Below, piece by piece: positions 23,801 through 34,504 of a stretch of 64,000 nucleotides of DNA. This stretch comes from Tethya wilhelma. Its lineage: Eukaryota; Porifera; Demospongiae; Tethyida; Tethyidae. The notes beneath the pieces were generated by a model, which worked only from the letters and a program-made list of their open reading frames with translations, was not told the DNA's origin and did no database searches. The first letter of the stretch is position 1, and each line of letters opens with the position of its first letter. Both the position numbers and the translations under genes were made by a program. Where the stretch lies: contig CAXIPT010000001.1 of NCBI GenBank assembly GCA_964030475.1, positions 1,231,681 to 1,295,680 of the forward strand. The letters run 5' to 3'.

Positions 23801-24677
23801 GTCAACTCACTATTCATCAGGATCGACCATCATCATCGTAGCTCTCTCAGCCTGGGGAGGAAGGGGGAGGAGTGTCTTCCCCTTCACCTGACCACTCACA
23901 ATGAGGACATCTCCCTTCAGTCCACCTGAAATGAATGTAAAGGCATAAATTTTTAGTCCAATCGTTCAACTACTGTATATCCTATATCATGGACTATTTT
24001 ATCTCACCAGAGTGCTTCATCACATCTTGTGAAACAACTTGCGGCCATTGAAAGTGGTTGCTTTCATTTGTTATCAGAGGTAGGACAACCTGGGCAACAA
24101 ACAAAGAAGACATGACAAAATTTGAGCTACTATCATAATGCTCTACATACCGTGTCAACCATTGCAGTAAGCTGGTCAAGAGGAACTGTTGACATTTCAC
24201 CATACATCACCATCTTGATAAAACTTTCTTTCTTCACTGGTTCAGGTTGCCTAAAACACATTTGACAACAACAACAACAAAAAAACATTCTTGATAAAAT
24301 TACAATGGTGGGTCATAGTCATAAGTCTTTTTTACCTCTTGACAAAGTAGACTGCTTTGTTTTTGAGTGTGGTTGGGAACTCAATGGCTGGTACCAACAA
24401 GCCTGCAGCAGTCAAATTGATAAGAAGAACTTTTGGTTCATTCTTCTCCAGAAACTCGTTCATCATTGTGACATTGTCATCTTGGCTGACCATCTTGGCC
24501 CACTTGTCCTCCTTCACCTAAACAAGAAACAGAATAGTATAACTTCAACAGCTATGGTCATTTTTTTTAAGATAACGTGCTTTTTACCTTGAGGGCTTTG
24601 ATGGTGTAGTCCATGATGGCTCCAATGCGAGGGTCAACTCCACCTGAGCCCCCTCCTTGCTCTTCACCTTCAGCCAT
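14876..24677 (-). CDS. DNAH9/11/17-like: Axonemal outer-arm dynein heavy chain, beta type (N-terminal 1,838 residues, incomplete)
   Basis: Thirty-nine phase-consistent exons with GT-AG junctions were traced from ATG 24677: 24588-24677, 24336-24517, 24151-24250, 24008-24089, 23811-23925, 23467-23656, 23296-23395, 23006-23217, 22620-22850, 22286-22453, 22098-22214, 21870-22023, 21671-21782, 21511-21579, 21286-21412, 21068-21219, 20889-20998, 20659-20828, 20500-20595, 20200-20403, 19635-19823, 19066-19287, 18825-18949, 18670-18757, 18451-18585, 18172-18375, 18000-18109, 17800-17932, 17373-17531, 17180-17311, 16985-17098, 16607-16831, 16432-16523, 16242-16368, 16024-16173, 15828-15953, 15636-15743, 15329-15507, 14876-14989. 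Signatures include [14 protein letters not shown] and [20 protein letters not shown] in the tail, then linker motifs [39 protein letters not shown] and [20 protein letters not shown]. The model ends at [12 protein letters not shown](R), a few residues before the AAA1 P-loop. Full-length relatives have about 4,400-4,500 residues, so the AAA ring, stalk and microtubule-binding domain are absent. The exon 18000-18109 donor (GTCAGA) is weak. Confidence 0.93.
19333..19498. mobile_element. Short MITE (TA target site) in a dynein intron
   Basis: A 166-bp insert has 14-bp terminal inverted repeats, CAGTAGATCGGGAA against CAGTAGATCAGGAA (13/14), and is flanked by TA on both sides, as for Tc1/mariner or pogo-type non-autonomous elements. 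The interior is AT-rich and non-coding. Confidence 0.75.
20088..20115 (+). repeat. Hammerhead-like retroelement motif in a dynein intron
   Basis: CTGATGA, a GGTC-CACA-GACC stem-loop and GAAACGTC occur in hammerhead core order. This motif is common in Penelope-like and retrozyme-type repeats. One extra A between CTGATGA and the stem departs from the canonical core, so activity is doubtful. It lies in the intron between dynein exons 20200-20403 and 19635-19823. Confidence 0.45.
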
Positions 24678-25096
24678 TTTAGTCTCTACAAAGACTGGTA
24701 TAGTTTGTTATTTCAAAATTGACGGGGCTCTATACAAAGGGAAAAGAACATAATTTTCACTTTTTTTACCTTGAGCAAAACCGAAATAAAATTTTGCCTG
24801 AAGGAACAAATTATTTAGGGACTTACCTAACTTTGACAGACGACTGTTTTCTTCTTCCAAACAAAGCTCTCAATTTGCAGGGTGACAAAGTTTGACACTA
24901 AACATTTTCACAGCTTGTGAGCCAAGCACCGACTTCAAAGGATGAAAAGAAATTAGCAGCTGCAGCTCTTCACTTTTTCACACACAGTTTCCATGGTTGG
25001 CGCTCATTTGCGCATGCTCTAATTTCATTTGGCGGGAAAATCGCGAGTGAGTAATTACAGGAGTTTACTCACGGTTCAGTTGAGTCAGCAAAAAGT
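24678..25096. promoter_or_regulatory. Divergent promoter region of dynein (-) and RABL2 (+)
   Basis: There are 419 bp between two start codons pointing apart. Both encode ciliary proteins. At 24987-25000 lies GTTTCCATGGTTGG, an imperfect palindrome of the RFX X-box type. In the - orientation its right half GGAAAC differs from RGYAAC at one position, and its left half is weaker. No TATA box is evident near either start. Confidence 0.5.
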
Positions 25097-25810
25097 ATGG
25101 CGCAAGAGTCATCAGGGACTGATATAAAGGAATCTAGCAGCAAAGAGCGTATAGTGAAGGTGGATGCTGAAGACTATAGCGCCGATCGTAAGGACTTCAC
25201 CTCGATCAAAGTGATATGTCTCGGAGATAGCGCCGTGGGGAAGTCAAAGTGAGTGGATATTTCAAATAAAGCACACCATAACAAATCACAAACCATTGTA
25301 CTTCTCTCGTACTCCAGGCTTGTGGAGAGATTCTTAGTGGATCAATAGTATCCTTACTAACAGTAGCCATTGCTGATAATAAGACTCCATACATATGCAT
25401 TGTATGTGATAAACATGACTGTACTGTACAGTGTGGGTGGGTCACCATATTAAGTATTATGCCCCTGACCTAACTCTCCAGTAAGCCACAACAGCAATCG
25501 ACCTTTGCACTAACTCTGTATAAGTATGAGACCAAAATAAAAGGAAGGAAGACTATTGTAGGTGAGGTGACAGGCTTCTCTCTTCTGATCATTGTAAACT
25601 TTGTGATGAATGGAAATTATCACAATTGTCAAATTATGTTTAGATTTTTGGGACACAGCTGGTCAAGAGCGATTCAACAGTATGCACCCTTCATACTACC
25701 ACCAGGCTCATGCCTGTATACTGGTGAGCAACTGGGGTGTGTTTGTGTGTGTGTGAGAGAGAGAGAGAGAGAGGGGGTTAAACTAAGTATTGTGCTTGAG
25801 TGTTGTCTCA

Positions 25811-25862
<52 letters not shown>

Positions 25863-26790
25863 CTCTGTTGTTTCTTCTCCTCAGGTGTTTGACACCACAA
25901 GGAAGATCACATACAAGAATCTATCTCATTGGTATTCAGAGTTGAGGCAGCACAGACCGGATATCCCTTGCATACTGGTAGCCAACAAGATTGATGGTAT
26001 GTATGTACACATTCTCATAGTGATTCAGTATCAAGTTACGTGTATTATTAATTTTTGAGATTCTGCTAGTATGGAAAAAATTTATGTGTATAAATCATTA
26101 CCAACCTATCATCAAGAGTATTTTTTCCTCATATGATGTGTTAGTGGACTATCAAGTTACAAAGAAAAGTTTCAAGTTTGCTAGAACACATCACCTTCCA
26201 TTCTTCTTTGTGTCTGCTTCAGATGGCACCAATGTTGTCAAGGTAACAGTGCTAATGCACACTCAATGATACTTTTTACCTGTGCTTCCCTTTATCCAAC
26301 TGTACAGGTGTTTAAAGAGGCCATAAAGGCTGCGTTAGCTTACAAGGAGAGCTCAACTGATTTCTTAGACCAAGTCATGAGGGAACTTGAGGTGTGCATT
26401 ATAATGATTACTGTATACCCACACTAGCCTTGTCCCTAGACCTTCCCTCTGAGGCTCTCTTTGCACTTTGAAGAAACTATTCACCAGAGAGGAGCCAGCC
26501 TGGGAATGAGGCTATACCCACACTATTGCTGGCAACAATTAATTTTAATTTATTGGAAGTGTTGCCAAAGTCAAAAGGCCTCTCTCTTCTATGAACCTGT
26601 CACTAGTAGTGTTGTAGTGCACAAGTTGGCAAAGAGTGACATCTTGATTGAGTTCTCCCTTCTCTCTGTTTAGGAAATGGATGATCTTTCGTCAGTCCAG
26701 CCTGTTCTTCCCAAGTCAGGTGAAGGCCTCACTCCCACTGATAGTACCAAGTCATCCAGTGCTGATGGTTCTGAGGGTGAACCAAGCTAG
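25097..26790 (+). CDS. RABL2: Rab-like small GTPase RABL2
   Basis: Eight phase-consistent exons encode 250 residues: 25097-25248, 25318-25347, 25482-25561, 25644-25723, 25885-25996, 26145-26242, 26308-26391, 26674-26790. The GTPase motifs are the P-loop GDSAVGKS (43-50), WDTAGQE (90-96), NKID (148-151) and SAS (175-177). The RABL2-specific segments STFALTLYKYETK, FNSMHPSYYHQAHACIL and SFKFARTHHLPFFFVSASDG identify the family. There is no C-terminal cysteine for prenylation, as expected for RABL2, which acts at the basal body in loading intraflagellar transport and in sperm and cilium motility. The 30-nt second exon depends on a weak GTATCC donor, which is the least certain junction. It sits head-to-head with the axonemal dynein gene. 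AATAAA at 26952-26957 is a likely polyadenylation signal. Confidence 0.93.
25813..25858. repeat. (CT)n microsatellite in a RABL2 intron
   Basis: Long CT run about 26 bp before the acceptor of RABL2 exon 5, so it extends the polypyrimidine tract. Confidence 0.95.
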
Positions 26791-27021
26791 CTGTTCACAC
26801 AGCTGGGTTTAAATAGAACCATTGACAGCAACCCGGATCACTTTAAACTAACACATACTACACATACAGTTGTACATCTTTCAATGCACAGTTTTAGTGC
26901 ATAAAAGCATAGATAATAATTATTATAGTTTATGTTTGTTCTTTTGTGATCAATAAAAATTATTTTCAACTAAATGAAAGCATCTGATCATGAACGTTTA
27001 TGATTCACAATTACACAGTGA

Positions 27022-27946
27022 TATATGTGACCTGTCAAGCGAAAACCTGATGTTTGGGAAATTATTGTTTTTCGAGTAAAATGCGATTTTAGTTTAATTC
27101 GCGATTTTGCGCGAAAATTTTTTTACTGCACGGATGGGTTGCGCTACATTTCAGCATGCTCCACGCAAAATTTGAGGGGTGGAGCTGCTTCAGTTGCAGA
27201 GATATAGACAGTAATACCAGCCTAGTTCTTTTCTATTTTAGTTGCTAACACGGAGAAGCTCAGAACAGTTGCTATGCTGTGCAACAGACCGTAGCGAATA
27301 TTAATGAGCTAGGCAGCTGCTGTTAAAAATGAATTATTGTTCAGTGTAATTTCTGCTTTATAGGCTTTTGTTTACAGAATTTTGGTATAGCACATGCACA
27401 GAGAGATCAGCTAAAGCTTCTGATATGCTTGCCTAATTCAAGCGCCCACATAGAGCAGCTTTCTGCTCGTGGGTGTTGCCTCACCTTGTACGCGATCGCA
27501 TACAGGTTATTCTGAGGCTTATCTTAGTTCCTAGAACTTACTCTACCTAGAATCTACCACTTTACTAGCAAGCGCTTACCTCCACGAGTCCAGTAGCCTT
27601 CTCCTGGGTCTTCTTTCCTAGCTACTCGCTTCTCACTAAATAATTAAACTGGCCACGTGGCTGTTTGTGGTAATATTCAGCATGTACTGTACATGATCTA
27701 ATTAAGATACGGAGAGTATACGGACCGCCCATAGTTTACCTAGCAACAACTTCACAACCGTTTTTCTAGGAAGCCACGAGTGGAGGCAGGGCTGCTTGCA
27801 AGAGCTGTATCTGGAAAACTACTATAGCTATGCGCATCAAATTTTGATATGCGCTTCCTGAGAAGGCCTAGATATACGTAGAATAGCTAACTCAAAATTC
27901 GCGGAAATTCCCAAACGTCAGGTTTTCGCTTGACAGGTCACATATA
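27022..27946. mobile_element. Non-autonomous DNA transposon (long TIRs), downstream of RABL2
   Basis: The two ends are near-perfect inverted repeats of roughly 38 bp: TATATGTGACCTGTCAAGCG at 27022 is mirrored at 27927-27946, with one mismatch further in (CTGATG against CTGACG). The roughly 850-bp interior has no convincing open frame. The flanks are TA-rich, so the target duplication cannot be fixed. It separates RABL2 from the rolling-stone-like gene. Confidence 0.8.
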
Positions 27947-28059
27947 CAGATTAAAAAAAATAGTGTGTCATTCTTGTGGGAGCTATAATCATTAGTTGAA
28001 GCAGTATACATTGATCTACATTACATAATTATAATATTTTTACATACCTATACACATTC

Positions 28060-28934
28060 TCAAACTACGGTGTTTGTAGTCTTGACAAGATCTTTCTCGA
28101 GGTGGTCATGATGTATATCTCTGAAACAGCATCTAATCTTTGTGTAGATGACATCCCTGAGCCAGCCAAGAAGAAAGAGTGCCAGAAAACATGGTAACGG
28201 TGACAAGACCAGTGCAATCGCCAAACCAGCCGACCGGGGCTCAGCATAGTGGAGGTCCCTATAGATGTATCGATCTCCATTTTCATTAGTGCCTCCAGCT
28301 GCGTAGTATATGAGGGTGAACACGACATAGGGTACTGAGAAGAGCAGGACATAGCCGATGTGGAACAACTGGTAGGGGATTCGGCTGAGAAACAGGTCAA
28401 TGAGAACCAGGAGGACATTCACTCCGTGCACATGGACAGAGTGCACATCCACCCTGTCTATTGAGAAACAGAATGGGGCAGCCAGGGTGGTGGCAGTAGC
28501 CACGGTACTGGTGGTGGTGGTGGTGTTCATCGCTGTCTCATCATCCTCCATGGTTGAATCACAACTGTAGTCGATAACAAAGATGTAAAATCCTGCAAAA
28601 GCCAAGATAGCTACACTCGCTCCGACAACATAGAGCATCCAGCAGATCTTGACAAACCACGGTATGTTGTCTTGTGAGTAGACTCTCACCAGTGAGCTCT
28701 CGGGCCAAGGGTAGTACCGTTGGAGAACTTCCCTCTTCCAATAATAGACCACAGCATAGCCGAGGGTGAGTAGAGCAATGCACCCGAGAGAGAGGACAAG
28801 AATGATGTAGGCGAGGTTTGTGATGAAGGTGAGATAGCGAGGGTCCCTTCTGGCGTTGATGTGGAGGATGAGCCAGATGAAGGCATAGAGGAAGAGGAGG
28901 AGGCGAATGACCACGAATAGGGGGAGTGGGATCC

Positions 28935-28982
<48 letters not shown>

Positions 28983-29673
28983 CAATATAGGGGTGTTTGA
29001 CCACCGATAAATTAATATAGACACATAACCGTCTACATTTATCTATGGTTTGACAGATGAAATTGCACTGTAGTTTTAACTTATTGAAACCAATTGACTT
29101 CTCAGAGGTGTAAATAGTTAATGAGCTCACTAACAGCACTTCCTGTTCATGTAGCCTTTGTGATGTCAGCAGGATATAAAATTTAATAATTATGCCAGTT
29201 GGATTCTGGTATCTCACTACTCTCGCTGGCCAGACGTACTATATAAAATCTCACTAGCTATGCATGAGTCATAGGGCAGTACACTTTTTCGTCTATGCCT
29301 TCTTTGTCTGTATTTCCCTCTACTCTAAAATCCGTAGTGGTACTAAATGTCATACTAGAATCAATTGAAATACGGTGTTCTGTGTGTGCAGTCCAGAATA
29401 TATTATCTATGGGTATGTGTGTGTACATACTATATATGAACATATTAATTTTATTACACATGAATGAAAATTGATGTGACCAGAACTCACTGAAGTAGTG
29501 AAAGCTCTCAAATCATGATAAAAGAACCACAAACGACGAATGCGAAATTCCTCGCGAATTGGTATGGAGGTAGACGACGGAAGAATAACAGGAGCTCTGA
29601 GTCTTTCCTTGAAGTCTTCAGTGTCTTTAGTGTCGTTTAGTACCATAGGATCACTAGAAGCCTGTCGGTTCAT
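28060..29673 (-). CDS. Rolling-stone-like six-pass membrane protein
   Basis: Two exons (29491-29673 and 28060-28935) give 352 residues. The donor TTCA|GTGAGT and the acceptor at the end of a (CA)n tract (CACACAG|TGGATCCC) join in phase 0. Exon 1 encodes a polar N-terminus containing FRIRRLWFFYHDLRAF. Exon 2 holds about six membrane helices, an extracellular Thr-rich loop, and the conserved block HVHGVNVLLVLIDLFLSRIP followed by YVVFTLIYYAAGGTNENG. This block matches the Drosophila Rolling stone family, whose founding member acts in myoblast fusion. The molecular role in a sponge-like animal is unknown. The (TG)n tract of 28937-28978 sits right at the acceptor, so its length could affect splicing. 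Confidence 0.8.
28937..28978. repeat. (TG)n microsatellite at a splice acceptor
   Basis: On the - strand it forms the (CA)n tract ending in the acceptor of the rolling-stone-like exon 2. Confidence 0.95.
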
Positions 29674-29888
29674 CACGGCTCCTCGGGAATTTCTCTCTCT
29701 GACTCTCTCTCGAGTAGATGCGCATAGAAAAATAATTATAGAAAAATATAGAAAATTTCTGCTCCTGTTGAGTAGGCGTGGTCGTCTCATTGTGGTCCCA
29801 GCTTCCGGTTGGGGTGGTGTACATCTGATCATAGATAATATACTCCGGCTATATTATATTATCTATGATCTGATCTGGCATGTGAAGC
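29674..29888. promoter_or_regulatory. Divergent promoter with 16-bp palindrome arms
   Basis: 215 bp separates the start codons of the rolling-stone-like gene (-) and acid phosphatase 1 (+). Positions 29827-29842 (GATCATAGATAATATA) and 29855-29870 are perfect inverted copies with a 12-nt spacer. This could form a cruciform or be a small foldback insert. Confidence 0.4.
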
Positions 29889-32800
29889 ATGAAGAAGAAA
29901 CCAGTTTCCTATCCAGCCTTTGGAGCTGTTCTGCTGCTATTGAAGTTTCTCAGTGTTTTTGGAGATGGACCAAGACTGAAATTAGCTTCTGTGGTAAATA
30001 AATTATTTTATCTATGGATATTATATATGATCTATGCCACAACTGGTTGAAGTGCCACGGATTTTTACAGGTCTTCAGACATGGTGATCGGTCACCAATA
30101 GGAACTTTTCCTACTGATAGTTTACAAGAGAAAGACTGGCCTCAGGGATATGGACAGCTCTCAATTGTGAGCCAAAATGGGAATTTGAATCTCAAGTCAT
30201 CTGCCCGTATCATTGCATGTATGATTCGTCAACTGTCAGAATTTATCTCCTTCCAGGAGGGCATGAGGCAGCAACACCTCCTGGGAGAACTGCTGAAGGA
30301 GAGGTACATTACTAGCTCTGAGCCAGCTCTGGTGAATTTCATGAACGAAAATTACACACGAGAACAAGTAAGAATACCACTGACACCTCTCTCTCTCTCT
30401 CTCTCTCTCTCTGACAATAAGTATGTGTTCACTCCTTCCCCATTCACAGATCTATGTGAGGAGCACTGATGTTGACCGCACTCTCATGAGTGCCCAGGCA
30501 CACCTCTCTGGTCTCTTTCCACCTGATGACGATGAGGTAAGTGCTTCTCCTCTCATCTTAGTGCCATCTCATGGGACCCTTCCATCTCACGTCCCATGTA
30601 GATGTTTGACACATCAATTACTTGGCAACCAATACCGGTTCACACAGTGAGGGAAGATGATGATCATGTACGTGAGTGATTGGTTTGTTGACATGCTCAT
30701 ATGATCACATGCATGGATTCAACTGACATTTCAACCCTAGATGTTGGTTGCCGGTGATAATTGCCCCACCTACTCTGATCTGTTAGAAGCCAACAAAAAG
30801 ACATCAGCATACAAAGCAATACAGGAAGAAAACAAGGTATATGTTTAACCACAAATGTTGTAGACTAGTAATATCCAGAGGAGGTACGACACGCGAGTGT
30901 CAATTAGCGCATTCCAATCACGTGACCACTATAGTATGGTATTGGATTTGGTCACGTGCACCTACGATGCTGAGTCAGCAAAAGCATTGAATTGACACTC
31001 GCGTGTCGAATCTCCTCTGAGTAATATCTATGACATTGTGTAATTAATGCTTGAAGTGTGTGTGTATGTGTGTGTGTGTGTGGGCTGTAAATCACAATGT
31101 TCTTCCGTAAACTTCACAAACTCTTGCCCTGTGATCAGAGTTGTTGCGGTCTATTGCATTATTCACAGATTTTAGATTTTAACCTAATTTTAGACCTAAT
31201 GACATGCTGTACAATGTATACCACTGTTTCTATGCCGGTATTTCATTTTCTGTGTCAAGGAATTTTTCAAGTGGTTAGCTACTCAGACCGGTTTCGCTCC
31301 TGTTGATTTGACCAACATCGGAAGGATACGTGATACAGTGTTTATTGAGGTAAGCCCATTGTTTCTCCATGTGCATACGTAGTTTATGCTGCCCTAAAGC
31401 TTCATATTCGATGTTGATTCTGATATAGAATGTCACATCTGGCAAATCTCCACCATCTTGGGTCAATGCGACTGTGATGAGCAGACTCACTAACCTTTCT
31501 GATTACACTACAACAATCAGATTCAACTCAGAGGACAAGAATAGACTCACAGCAGGTGACTTGTGCAATCATAACAAGATGCCAACAATTTATTGCTTAC
31601 ATCTTCCCAGTTTACACCAGATATTGGGAGAAACAACATGCTGTGTGTATAGTAGCCTTTATACGATCATAAAGCATCATGAAGTCATCTTTTTCTTTTC
31701 CTTTGCATAGGTGTGTGGCTTGAGAAGGTTCTCTCTGACATGAAAGGGAAGGCAGCTGGTGGAAATGAAACACTAGAAAAGATGAAGCTCTTTCTCTATT
31801 CAGCTGTGAGTCAGTCTACATGTTTCATTCTTCCACTCTTGAAATTTTTCAAGCTGTAATAGCTCTTACTTGGCCCTCCACCTCTGACTGTAGCATGACA
31901 CCACAGTAGCAGCCATGACAAGTGCTCTTGGCGTCTTCAACAACACAAACCCAACCTACGCCTCAGCCTTCTTCATTGAACTGATTGAAGAGAATGAGTG
32001 AGTGTTGCATCGTTATTGTTGCATGTGTGTCATGAGCTCATTATGTCTGATTACAGGAAGTACTATGTGCAGCTGAGGTACAGGACTGGTCCCTTTTCAA
32101 AAGTGATAAAGCCATTGCAATTTCCTCAAGGAAAGTGTCAAGATCCTAGACAATGTACACTTAGTGAATTTGAAAAGTGAGCCATGTTTTAGCTATGGGT
32201 ATATTGTCCCTTCATATGCATTCATGTTCATACATAGGCTAGTTTCCCACCTGATCCCAACAGATGTGCTCGAAGCATGTGGGATAGCCAGTCAAGGTAC
32301 CACTGGCTACTCTAAAGACACTGGTAAGTGAACTAGCTCTGAAAACTTAGTAATGACAAGATACAGTGCAACCACATAAGAGACCAAAATTCTTAAAAAT
32401 CTTTGCAAACGGTCAAAAGTGCATGAAATCAATAAATTTGTTGCTAACAAGCAGAATTTGGGTGGTTTCAAGCGTTTTTGAAAATCAAAATTTCACCGTA
32501 TCACTGTAGTTATTTTATGAAGCCATAAATCTGCAGAATTTTGCAAAAAAAAATGCTCTAAAAATGCTCTTTTAGCTAACAAAATGCAACGGTTTGGACG
32601 AATGCCAAGGACCTGCTCTACCAAACTTGGTACATTGCTAAGTCATTTCTTTTTCTATCTACAGATCAAATCTGGGACCTTAACTCGCACTGGAAGCTAT
32701 ATTTTCTATCCCTAACTTTTTTGCACTAAATTTCGCATATTTTTTGGCTTTATGCAAGTATTTCTTGCTTATACTCATGAGTTAAGAGCTCTGATTTGGA

Positions 32801-33278
32801 ACATATATTCATCAATGCAGTCTATAACTCTCTATAAAATCTGGACTCTTAACTCCCAGTAGTTTGTCCAATCTTATCCCTAACGTTTTTTCCTTACCGT
32901 TCTTTGCAAACGGTGAGCCACGCCCTCCCACAATCACGTGACCAGACCCGCCCACTCACAGAAGCTTTACAAGTGATCACCCTACACATATGTACCATCA
33001 CTAGATGGTAAGCCTTTAAGGTCTGGAAGTTATGCTGAGATAAACACAAAATCATGAATTTTGGTCTCTTATGTGGTTGCACTGTATATGATTTTCCATT
33101 GTCTGACAAGTTATGTTTTGTGTCTACAGTTGTCCTGCTAGGGGTGCTCCTGGCTGTGGTGGCTGTTTCTCTGGTGGTAGTGTGTGTGCTCCTGGTGATG
33201 GTAGGCTACGACAAGAAGAGAATACATTTTCGAAGACTGCAATCAACATTAGAGCCAGAGTCGTTTTCAATGGCTTGA
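29889..33278 (+). CDS. Type I membrane histidine acid phosphatase 1 (prostatic/lysosomal family)
   Basis: Thirteen phase-consistent exons encode 443 residues: 29889-29993, 30071-30166, 30257-30367, 30450-30536, 30602-30667, 30741-30836, 31260-31349, 31429-31555, 31711-31805, 31894-31997, 32057-32176, 32238-32323, 33130-33278. Exon 1 gives a signal peptide. Exon 2 opens with the catalytic loop VFRHGDRSP (R38, H39, R42) and WPQGYGQL. Exon 4 has [20 protein letters not shown], exon 5 [11 protein letters not shown], and exon 10 starts with the acid/base motif HDTT (H292, D293). The last exon encodes one membrane helix (about 395-420) and a short basic tail. The family hydrolyses phosphomonoesters in the lysosome or at the cell surface. 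All key residues are present, so an active enzyme is likely. Two MITEs lie in its introns. Confidence 0.93.
30876..31019. mobile_element. hAT-like MITE in acid phosphatase 1 intron
   Basis: A 144-bp element has 30-bp terminal inverted repeats starting CAGAGGAG and ending in CGACACGCGAGTGTCAATT (two mismatches). It is flanked by a perfect direct repeat AGTAATATC (30867-30875 and 31020-31028). The CAG start and an 8-9 bp target duplication fit hAT or Mutator-like families. Confidence 0.9.
32364..33084. mobile_element. TA-flanked MITE in the last intron of acid phosphatase 1
   Basis: A 721-bp element has perfect 28-bp terminal inverted repeats beginning CAGTGCAACCACATAAGAGA and TA on both sides (32362-32363 and 33085-33086), as for Tc1/mariner or pogo-type elements. 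The internal block CTTTGCAAACGGT occurs twice (about 32402 and 32903). There is no transposase frame. It makes up nearly all of the 806-bp intron. Confidence 0.9.
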
Positions 33279-33497
33279 ATTTTTAATACTTTCCCACCAT
33301 TCAATTTCTTTGTTGTCACAAGTTTGTATAATGTGTATTTCAGCTCCTCTGATCAACTGTGCCACAGTGGTGTATGAGGCATATGTAGTGCATGTACACT
33401 CTACATTCTGCAACCACTGCTGCAACCATGTGGATTGCATGCAGTTGTGGGTGTAACTTGGTGGGCGTGGTATATTCATTGATCAATCGTCAGCAAC

Positions 33498-34461
33498 ATG
33501 GTGAAGCCAGGTGGAAGAAGTATAAACGCCTCTCTTGCTTTAGAGATTCTTTTCGTTCTTCTACTCAGAGTACAGTGTGTATGGAGTGATCCTAGACTCG
33601 TATTGTCCTCTGTGGTAAGTAGAATTTGCTTAGAACTCTGACATCTTGACTCAGGACCGTGTGAGCAGTTTATGTTATCTATGGTGCAGGTATTCAGACA
33701 CGGAGACCGTTCTCCTGTGGGCACCTTCCCTAATGATGAGTACAAGGAGGAAGACTGGCCTCAGGGATATGGACAGCTCTCAATTGTAAAGCTGATCAGT
33801 GTTCATATTATGCTAAAAGTAATTGATCTTTTGTCTCCAGGAGGGCATGAGGCAGCAACACCTCCTGGGAGAACTGCTGAAGGAGAGGTACATTACTAGC
33901 TCTGAACCAGCTCTGGTGAATTTCATGAACGAGAACTACACAAGAGTACAAGTAAGAACACAATAACACTATTCAAAAAAAAAACTGTCAAAAGAGAAAC
34001 AAGTATGTAGACAATACCATACACATGTATGTATGCTTGCTACTAGTACCTCCTTACATAGATTTATGTGAGGAGCACTGATGTTGACCGTACTTTGATG
34101 AGTGCCCAGGCACACCTCTCTGGTCTCTTTCCACCTGACGACGATGAGGTAAGTGCTTCTCTTCTCATCTTAGTGCCATCTCATGGGACCCTTCCATCTC
34201 ACGTCTCATGTAGAGGTTTGACACATCAATTGCTTGGCAACCAATACCAGTTCACACTGTAAGGAAAGATGAAGACACTGTAAGTTGAGCACTTTTCATA
34301 ACTGCTCCTTTGTTATTTCTTCCTGCCATCATCTACAACTCTACTTCCTCTGTTCAGCTCCTTCGAGGCTATGATGTTCATTGTCCAGTTTATGATCAAC
34401 TTAGAGAGACTGACAAAGAAAGAGATGACTACAAACAGAAAGAGGAAATGAATAAGGTTGG

Positions 34462-34504
<43 letters not shown>

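Noticed and set aside
26499..26518. AGCCTGGGAATGAGGCTA-like motif also seen near 51241 and 52722
   Set aside because: Short, degenerate and dispersed; probably an old repeat remnant, with no definable element ends.
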